Assembly: GCA_017630975.1 (NCBI GenBank)
Contig: JAGBUF010000277.1
Span: forward strand, 1 to 10,622
Direction of reading: 5' to 3'
Origin: Paraprevotella sp.
GTDB lineage: Bacteria; Bacteroidota; Bacteroidia; Bacteroidales; Bacteroidaceae
DNA length: 10,622 nucleotides
Shown here piece by piece: positions 1 through 5,014 of the stretch. Each line of letters starts with the position of its first letter. Position 1 is the stretch's first letter. The notes below the pieces were generated by a model, which was not told the origin of the DNA, did not search any database, and saw only the letters and a program-made list of their open reading frames with translations. A program made the translations under genes and the position numbers.

Positions 1-330
1 ATCTTTGATGGCTTCCCACGTACGATAGCGCAAGCAGAAGCCTTGAAAGTGATGTTGGCTGAACGTGGTCATGACATGGGTATGATGATTGAGTTGGTGG
101 TGGACGAAGATACCTTGATGGCTCGTTTGTTGAATCGTGCCATCGAGCAAGGACGTGCAGATGATAACGAAGAAACCATTAAGAAACGTTTTGCAGTGTA
201 CCACAACCAGACAGCACCGCTTGCTGAATGGTTCGAAAAGGAAGGTCTGCGCCACACCTTTGATTGGAAGGGCTCCAAGGAACTGATGTTGGAAGAGATT
301 TTCACAGCAATAGAAGCAGAAAATAAATAA
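1..330 (+). CDS. adk: Adenylate kinase, C-terminal part (5' end outside window)
   Basis: Adenylate kinase converts ATP + AMP to 2 ADP in the cytosol. The frame is open from base 1 and gives 109 residues to a TAA stop. It begins at the conserved DGFPRT segment (bases 7-24), which carries the arginine that binds AMP. It continues through the RLLNRAIEQGRADDN stretch and then ETIKKRFAVYHNQTAPL, the family's ExIxxRxxxYxxxTxPL signature. The segment between the two arginine-bearing motifs is short and has no cysteine quartet, so this is the short-LID, non-zinc form (usual total about 190 residues), as expected in Bacteroidales. About the first 80 residues, including the Walker A loop, lie upstream of the window. 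The gene is 6 bases before obg and probably in one operon with it. Identification is secure; only the N-terminus is unseen. Confidence 0.95.
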   Translation: MFDGFPRTIAQAEALKVMLAERGHDMGMMIELVVDEDTLMARLLNRAIEQGRADDNEETIKKRFAVYHNQTAPLAEWFEKEGLRHTFDWKGSKELMLEEIFTAIEAENK

Positions 331-336
331 GAAGAT

Positions 337-1518
337 ATGGCAGAGTCCAATTTTGTAGATTACGTTAAAATATATTGTCGTTCAGGAAAGGGAGGTCGTG
401 GCTCCATGCACATGCGTAGAGCGAAATATGTGCCCAATGGTGGTCCTGACGGAGGTAATGGCGGTCGCGGAGGAAATATTTACCTGCGTGGAAATCGTAA
501 CTATTGGACTCTGTTGCACTAGCGTTACGATCGCCATGTATTTGCCGGTCATGGTGAGAATGGGTCAAAAGCTCGTTCGTCTGGCAAGGATGGTGAAGAT
601 AAATATATTGATGTGCCATGTGGTACAGTGGTGTATAATGCCGAAACAGGACAATATATTTGTGATGTGACGGAAGACGGTCAAGAAGTGATGTTGCTCA
701 AAGGTGGTCGTGGAGGATTGGGAAACTGGAATTTCCGTACGGCTACCAATCAGGCACCTCGTTATGCTCAGCCCGGTGAACCGATGCAGGAACTTACGGA
801 CATCATGGAGTTGAAACTGTTGGCTGATGTCGGATTGGTGGGCTTCCCCAATGCCGGTAAATCCACGCTGTTGAGTGCTGTCTCTTCGGCACGTCCGAAA
901 ATTGCCAATTATCCTTTTACTACTTTGGAACCCAGTTTGGGTATTGTTTCCTATCGTGACAATCAGTCATTTGTCATGGCTGATATACCCGGAATTATAG
1001 AGGGAGCAAGTGAAGGCAAGGGATTGGGGTTGCGTTTCCTTCGTCATATCGAGCGAAATTCACTATTGCTTTTTATGGTCCCCGGCGATACTGATGACAT
1101 CCGTAAGGAGTATGAGATATTGCTCAATGAGGTGGCGACTTTTAATCCTGAGTTGATGGACAAACAAAGGGTACTCGCCATTACCAAGAGTGATTTGTTG
1201 GATGAAGAGTTGATGGACATGCTGTCCGAACATCTGCCGGATGTTCCTCATGTGTTCATTTCTTCGGTAACCGGTTTTGGTATTTCGCAGTTAAAGGATA
1301 TTATATGGAAGGAATTGAACAGTGAAAGCAACAAGCTGCAAGCCATTACCGACCAAGGAAGAATCGTACATAAGAACAAAGACTTGAGTTTCTTGCAAGA
1401 AGAACTGAAGGAAATGGGAGAGGACGAAGAAATCGTATTCGTAGATGAAGAAGAGATAGAAGACTTCGAAGATTTTGAATACGAAGAGGATTGGGATGAT
1501 GAACCTCAAGAGCCATAA
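337..1518 (+). pseudogene. obg: Obg family GTPase, reading frame interrupted by in-frame TAG at codon 62
   Basis: Obg is a GTPase that binds the large ribosomal subunit and links ribosome assembly to stress state; it is essential in most bacteria tested. Counting the stop as one position, the frame spans 393 codons, a normal family length. Codons 1-61 carry the start of the glycine-rich Obg fold ([32 protein letters not shown]). Codon 62 is TAG. The frame then resumes without a shift as [17 protein letters not shown]-domain motifs are intact: P-loop GFPNAGKST (about 170-178), DIPG (about 216), TKSD (about 283) and SSVTG (about 309). The tail is strongly acidic, as in Bacteroidales Obg. In relatives the stop position is normally a leucine (HLKYDRH-like), one T-to-A change from TTG. 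Read literally, the gene yields a 61-residue fragment. Restart at the ATG at 613 would give 301 residues lacking most of the Obg fold. Alternatives are sequencing error, real loss, or suppression; family identity is certain. Confidence 0.9.
520..522 (+). other. In-frame TAG nonsense codon inside obg
   Basis: The codons around it read CTG TTG CAC TAG CGT TAC GAT CGC, that is L-L-H-stop-R-Y-D-R. The residues on both sides align without gap to the conserved Obg segment, so this is a substitution and not an indel. No other gene that ends inside this window uses TAG: eight end in TAA and one in TGA. Confidence 0.9.
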
Positions 1519-1521
1519 GAT

Positions 1522-2325
1522 ATGATAACACCCCATGTGTTGGAACATGACTTCGGTGAACGGGTAAGAGCGTTCAGCACCATGAGAATGGTTGGTTTCA
1601 GCAAGGGGCAGTATGCAACATTCAATGTCAATCCGTTTTGTGGTGACGACAGTGATGCTGTGGCAGGAAACAAAAGATTGTTGTGCTCTACTTTAGGAAT
1701 AAAGGAGCAATGTTTAATTATACCGCATCAGACGCACGAAACAAATTCGCTGTGTATTGATGCGGATTTCTTATCCCAGTCCGATGAAAAGCAAGCGTCA
1801 TTGCTTGAGGGGGTTGATGCGGTAATGACCGATTTAGAGGGAGTGTGTGTGTCCGTCTCTACTGCCGATTGTGTACCGGTCCTTCTATATGATACTGAGC
1901 ATCATGCAGTGGCAGCTGTGCATGCAGGTTGGAGAGGTACTGTGGCGCGAATTGTCAGTAAAGCATTGCTGACAATGATAAGAAAGTACGGAACTGATGC
2001 ATCTTGTGTGAGAGTCGTAATAGGACCAAGTATTTCTGTCGATGCGTTTGAAGTAGGCGATGAGGTGTATCAGACATTTGCAGATGCGAAATTCCCGATG
2101 GAAACAATCGCCTTGCGTTATCCGGCAAGTGGTGGAGCAGGTGAGAAATGGCATTTGGACTTGTGGGAGGCCAATCGTCATTTGTTGTTGGAGGCGGGTG
2201 TGCCGGATGAGCATATCAAGGTTTCAGGGATATGCACTTACCGACAATGTGAACAATTCTTTTCTGCCCGTCGCTTGGGTATCAAATCCGGAAGAATTCT
2301 TAACGGAATCATGATAAAGAAATAA
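1522..2325 (+). CDS. pgeF: PgeF/YfiH (DUF152) laccase-domain protein, purine nucleoside phosphorylase family
   Basis: This 267-residue protein belongs to the YfiH/YlmD/LACC1 family. Members are described as purine nucleoside phosphorylases or adenosine deaminases, as copper-dependent polyphenol oxidases, and in E. coli as a peptidoglycan editing factor. The metal and active-site residues of the family are visible: His72 in PHQTHE, Cys117 in STADCVP and His134 in VHAGWRGT. The IGPSIS segment (about 168-173) and the C-terminal CTY..C..FFSARR segment (about 238-251) are also typical. Length is normal for the family. The ATG is 3 bases after the obg stop, so the gene is translated from the same mRNA as adk and obg. 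A cytosolic location is expected, as no signal peptide is seen. Family assignment is firm; the physiological substrate is inferred from relatives only. Confidence 0.93.
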   Translation: MITPHVLEHDFGERVRAFSTMRMVGFSKGQYATFNVNPFCGDDSDAVAGNKRLLCSTLGIKEQCLIIPHQTHETNSLCIDADFLSQSDEKQASLLEGVDAVMTDLEGVCVSVSTADCVPVLLYDTEHHAVAAVHAGWRGTVARIVSKALLTMIRKYGTDASCVRVVIGPSISVDAFEVGDEVYQTFADAKFPMETIALRYPASGGAGEKWHLDLWEANRHLLLEAGVPDEHIKVSGICTYRQCEQFFSARRLGIKSGRILNGIMIKK

Positions 2326-2348
2326 GGCGCTCATCTGAACGCCTTATT
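2321..2348. terminator. Bidirectional intrinsic terminator between pgeF and the opposing small gene
   Basis: A perfect 9-bp inverted repeat (AATAAGGCG, then CGCCTTATT) encloses a 10-base loop. It lies exactly where the rightward pgeF operon and the leftward ssrA operon converge. Downstream on the minus strand is TTATTTCTTTAT. On the plus strand the stem ends in TTATT, followed after some bases by ATTTTATTTTTTATG. The left arm contains the last base of the final pgeF sense codon and its whole TAA stop, so the ribosome would cover the hairpin on the plus-strand transcript. It is therefore likely to be stronger for the minus-strand transcript. Confidence 0.75.
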
Positions 2349-2361
2349 CTGTTAATGGATT

Positions 2362-2574
2362 TTATTTTTTATGTCTATTCGCTCTTCTTTGACGAATTTC
2401 CGCTTTCATCTTAGCTGCTCCGGAACCATGTGCTCCGGTGATGTACGCTTTCTTCTTGGCTTTGGTTTTTACTTTTCCATTATTGGAAGAGGCTGATTTC
2501 TTGCCTCCGCCTGAAAAAACAATGCCACCTGTGATGACAGCGTCAATATCATCTCCTCCGTATTGTTGTGCCAT
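2362..2574 (-). CDS. Small basic hypothetical protein (70 aa)
   Basis: I do not recognise this protein. It starts with MAQQYGGDDIDAVITGG, then a glycine-rich patch (FSGGGKK), then a long basic second half rich in Lys, Ala and Arg (KTKAKKKAYITG, ending RRANRHKK). There is no signal peptide or membrane segment. The basic, low-complexity tail suggests binding to nucleic acid or the ribosome, but that is inference only. It starts 10 bases after the stop of the AICAR formyltransferase gene, on the same strand, and ends 14 bases before the shared hairpin at 2321-2348, so it is the last gene of the ssrA operon. No Shine-Dalgarno sequence precedes the ATG, which is usual in Bacteroidetes. Its tight position and clean termination favour a real gene, but it could be lineage-restricted. 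Confidence 0.7.
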   Translation of the reverse strand: MAQQYGGDDIDAVITGGIVFSGGGKKSASSNNGKVKTKAKKKAYITGAHGSGAAKMKAEIRQRRANRHKK

Positions 2575-2584
2575 AAATCACTGA

Positions 2585-3766
2585 TTAATGATGGAACAAA
2601 CGCACACCGGTAAATGCCATGGCAATACCGTACTTGTCGCAAGTTTCAATAACATGGTCGTCACGTACGCTGCCGCCTGCTTGTGCCACGTATTCCACGC
2701 CACTCTTGTGGGCGCGTTCAATGTTGTCACCGAATGGGAAGAATGCGTCAGAACCCAATGAAACCTTGGTGTTTTGTGCAATCCATGCCTTCTTCTCCTC
2801 AGCAGTGAGCGGTTCCGGCTTTTCGCTGAAGAATTTTTGCCATTCTCCGTCTGCCAAAACATCCATATAATCCTCACTGATATAGATGTCGATAGTGTTG
2901 TCGCGGTCCGCACGGCGGATTTTCTCCACAAAAGGCAAGTTCATCACTTTTGGATGTTGACGTAACCACCAGATGTCAGCCTTGTTGCCGGCTAAACGTG
3001 TACAGTGGATACGACTTTGTTGTCCTGCACCAATGCCGATGGCTTGACCGTCTTTCACGTAGCAGACAGAATTACTTTGAGTATACTTCAATGTGATAAG
3101 GGCAATCATCAAGTCACGTTTTGCCTCTTCGGGGAAGTTTTTGTTTACTGTCGGTATGTTCTCAAATAAAGCAGGGTCGTTCAGTTGTATTTCATTGCGT
3201 CCCTGTTCAAATGTGATGCCATATACTTGCTTGCGCTCAATGGGCTCAGGACGGTAGTTGGTGTCAATCTTGATAACATTGTATGTACCCTTGCGCTTGT
3301 CACGGAGGATTTCCAATGCCTCTTCTGTGTAGTCGGGAGCTATTACACCGTCGCTCACCTCACGCTTGATGAGTGTTGCTGTCACAGCATCGCAAGTGTC
3401 GCTCAATGCGATGAAATCACCATAACTGGACATGCGGTCGGCACCTCTGGCGCGTGCGTATGCACAAGCGATAGGAGAGAGTGGTAAGGTGATGTCATCC
3501 ACAAAATATACTTTCTTCAAAGTCTCGCTCAAAGGCAGACCTACTGCAGCGCCGGCAGGTGAAACGTGCTTGAATGATGCTGCAGAGGGAAGTCCGGTAG
3601 CTTCTTTCAACTCCTTTACCAATTGCCAACTGTTGAGGGCGTCCAGGAAATTGATATATCCAGGTTTACCATTCAGTACTTCAATAGGCAATTCCCCCTC
3701 GGTCATATAGATTCTTGAGGGTTTTTGATTCGGATTACATCCGTACTTTAAAGCTAATTCTTTCAT
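2585..3766 (-). CDS. AICAR formyltransferase, stand-alone (PurH C-terminal-type domain)
   Basis: The product is 393 residues and transfers a formyl group from 10-formyltetrahydrofolate to AICAR, giving FAICAR, the second-last step of IMP synthesis. It starts MKELALKYGCNPNQKPSRIY, the usual opening of the transformylase domain. The catalytic Lys-His pair is at 66-67 in AASFKHVSPAG. Further landmarks are GIGAGQQSRIHCTRLAG (about 245-261), SDAFFPFGDNIERA (about 339-352), AQAGGSVRDD (about 361-370) and the terminal GVRLFHH. The N-terminal IMP cyclohydrolase domain of ordinary bifunctional PurH (about 510-530 residues) is absent, so cyclisation must be done elsewhere. An upstream in-frame ATG at 3817 was not chosen because it lies inside the tmRNA gene. 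The chosen ATG begins 17 bases after the tmRNA CCA end, which implies a shared transcript. Function is secure. Confidence 0.94.
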   Translation of the reverse strand: MKELALKYGCNPNQKPSRIYMTEGELPIEVLNGKPGYINFLDALNSWQLVKELKEATGLPSAASFKHVSPAGAAVGLPLSETLKKVYFVDDITLPLSPIACAYARARGADRMSSYGDFIALSDTCDAVTATLIKREVSDGVIAPDYTEEALEILRDKRKGTYNVIKIDTNYRPEPIERKQVYGITFEQGRNEIQLNDPALFENIPTVNKNFPEEAKRDLMIALITLKYTQSNSVCYVKDGQAIGIGAGQQSRIHCTRLAGNKADIWWLRQHPKVMNLPFVEKIRRADRDNTIDIYISEDYMDVLADGEWQKFFSEKPEPLTAEEKKAWIAQNTKVSLGSDAFFPFGDNIERAHKSGVEYVAQAGGSVRDDHVIETCDKYGIAMAFTGVRLFHH

Positions 3767-3783
3767 ATTCAATGTAAAATTAT

Positions 3784-4182
3784 TGGTGGAGCTGGAGGGA
3801 ATCGAACCCTCGTCCAAACAGGGAAACCATACGCTTTCTACACGCTTATCTCGGCCTTCGATTTTCGTGCGCCAACAAGACCCGAGCCACCCATTTGCGC
3901 CTTATCCTTTAAAATTTCATCGAACGTGCAAGGCCACGTCCAACTATCCCCGATTTAGCTGCACCACTGGGTCGGAATGCTTCGGAGCAACAGCTTCCGA
4001 GTGATGTCCCGTTTCAACACCTGGTGTCGAAATAAAGGTAATCTACTATACTTCGATTACGCAGCGAGAGCGTAGTTATTTTCGCCAGATAAATTCTTGG
4101 TAACTGAGATTATAGAGGAAATCACCGACCCTCTGCGTGCTTACGTACCATTCCATCCTGCTGTCAAATCCATGTCAACCCC
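3784..4182 (-). ncRNA. ssrA: Transfer-messenger RNA (tmRNA)
   Basis: tmRNA frees stalled ribosomes and adds a degradation tag, working with SmpB. On the minus strand the 399-nt RNA begins GGGGTTGACATGG and ends CAGCTCCACCA. The first seven bases pair with CAGCTCC (one G-U) to form the acceptor stem, and the CCA is encoded. The T-arm is visible as GAGGGTTCGATTCCCTC just before the 3' end. The tag frame GENNYALAA-stop lies about 100 bases from the 5' end. Between them are several hairpins in the pseudoknot regions, for example around AGGTGTTGAAAC and TCGGAAGCTGTTGCTCCGA. It is the one-piece form, not a permuted two-piece RNA. The short antisense frames crossing it are not genes. The AICAR formyltransferase gene follows directly. 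Confidence 0.95.
4057..4086 (-). other. tmRNA tag-peptide reading frame (GENNYALAA)
   Basis: Read on the minus strand from 4086: GGC GAA AAT AAC TAC GCT CTC GCT GCG TAA, giving G-E-N-N-Y-A-L-A-A-stop. The ALAA end is the usual signal for ClpXP-type proteases. From memory, GENNYALAA is the tag form of Porphyromonas/Prevotella-like Bacteroidales, while Bacteroides species tend to have GETNYALAA. This is the best single taxonomic hint in the window. Confidence 0.93.
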
Positions 4183-4195
4183 AAGATGTACAATG

Positions 4196-4203
4196 CAAAG
4201 ATA
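4196..4203 (-). promoter_or_regulatory. Candidate -7 promoter box for ssrA
   Basis: The minus strand reads TATCTTTG, an exact match to the Bacteroidetes -7 consensus TAnnTTTG. It ends 14 bases before the mature tmRNA 5' end at 4182, so transcription would start a few bases before the RNase P cleavage site. No clear TTTG-type -33 box was found at the expected spacing, so the call rests on the -7 box and its position. Confidence 0.5.
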
Positions 4204-4286
4204 AGTGTTTTCTTTGAAAGACGCTCCTGTTTTATGGTAAAAAACGCGAAACACCGCCGTAAATCATAGGTTACTGCATTAAATTC

Positions 4287-4317
4287 TTGCTCACCCAAAA
4301 AAATAATGGTTATTTTG
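4287..4317 (+). promoter_or_regulatory. Weak candidate promoter for the polysaccharide operon
   Basis: TTG at 4287-4289 is followed, after a 21-base spacer, by TATTTTG at 4311-4317, which resembles the Bacteroidetes -33/-7 pair but has one base fewer in the -7 box. It would leave a leader of about 50 AT-rich bases before the first polysaccharide gene. No inverted repeats flank it, so there is no sign of the invertible promoters that control many Bacteroides capsule loci. Confidence 0.3.
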
Positions 4318-4375
4318 CAATAATTTTAAGATTTTTAAGTTTATAAGATAGTTATTATATAAGCGAACGGATAAT

Positions 4376-5008
4376 ATGGGTCAGGATACGGCTGATACGA
4401 GTATAAAAGATGGGATGAATATTGTGGAGCGAGCCATCAAGAGGTGTCTTGATATTGTGGGTGCTTGTTTTGGTCTGCTGCTACTATCTCCTCTCTTTCT
4501 ATTGATTTATTTATTGTTGAAAAAACAAGGTTATGGCTCAGCCATCTTCAAGCAGGAGCGCATCGGATACAAGGGCGAATCTTTTTATATCTATAAGTTC
4601 AGAACGATGTGTGAAGAGGCTGAGGTGGATGGATTACCGCGTTTGGCGGAAAAGGATGATGTTCGTTTGACTCCCGTCGGCAAGTATTTGAGGGTATATC
4701 ACTTGGATGAGCTTCCCCAATTATGGAATGTTTTGAAGGGAGATATGTCTTTTGTGGGTCCCCGTCCTGAACGTCGTTATTTTATTGATTTGATTCTCAA
4801 TGAAACTTCCGATTATGAATATATCTATTTGATGCGTCCGGGTCTGACCTCCAAAGCAACATTGCATAATGGTTATACAGATACGATGGAGAAGATGCTG
4901 ATTCGTCTACGAATGGATTTGAACTATTTAAATCGTCGGTCGTTGTGGTTGGATACAAAGATTATTTGTACCACAACGATTTACTTATTGACAGGAAAGA
5001 AATTTTAA
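4376..5008 (+). CDS. Initiating sugar-phosphate transferase (bacterial sugar transferase, monotopic PGT)
   Basis: This 210-residue enzyme should move a sugar-1-phosphate from a UDP-sugar to undecaprenyl phosphate at the inner membrane, the first step of polysaccharide repeat assembly. It has the minimal PglC/WcaJ-C-terminal domain only: a hydrophobic re-entrant membrane segment (about 27-48), KFRTM (74-78), the catalytic Asp111-Glu112 pair in DELPQLWNVLKGDMSFVGPRPE, and the following GL-rich tail. The residues before the pair are YHL where SL or TL is common. The large N-terminal membrane domain of WbaP/WcaJ is missing. The first 13 residues are hydrophilic and unusual, so the ATG at 4415 (MNIVERAIKRCLDIVGA) is a possible alternative start. 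It is the first gene of the operon and ends 6 bases before the SLBB protein gene. The sugar donor cannot be read from the sequence. Confidence 0.92.
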   Translation: MGQDTADTSIKDGMNIVERAIKRCLDIVGACFGLLLLSPLFLLIYLLLKKQGYGSAIFKQERIGYKGESFYIYKFRTMCEEAEVDGLPRLAEKDDVRLTPVGKYLRVYHLDELPQLWNVLKGDMSFVGPRPERRYFIDLILNETSDYEYIYLMRPGLTSKATLHNGYTDTMEKMLIRLRMDLNYLNRRSLWLDTKIICTTTIYLLTGKKF

Positions 5009-5014
5009 GCAATT

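Noticed and set aside
398..670. 90-residue frame across the obg nonsense site
   Set aside because: Different frame from Obg, Met/Val/Cys-rich with no recognisable motif; the Obg frame continues cleanly on both sides, so this does not indicate a frameshift or a new gene.
1885..2214. 109-residue antisense frame in pgeF
   Set aside because: Shadow of pgeF; no start signal, no motif and His/Cys-rich composition typical of antisense reading.
3767..3817. 17-residue upstream extension of the AICAR formyltransferase (start at 3817)
   Set aside because: The extra codons mostly lie in the tmRNA T-arm and acceptor stem; the family normally starts at MKELALKYGCNP, so the ATG at 3766 was chosen.
3783..4004. 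73-residue plus-strand frame over the tmRNA gene
   Set aside because: It is the complement of tmRNA; its opening MVELEGIEPSSK is the usual artefact of reading through a T-arm.
4021..4182. Permuted (two-piece) tmRNA
   Set aside because: The acceptor stem halves, tag frame and T-arm lie in standard one-piece order on the minus strand.
4183..4375. Possible invertible promoter or riboswitch between ssrA and the polysaccharide operon
   Set aside because: I looked for paired inverted repeats and for an ops/JUMPstart-like GGCGGTAG and found none; only AT-rich sequence with candidate promoters.
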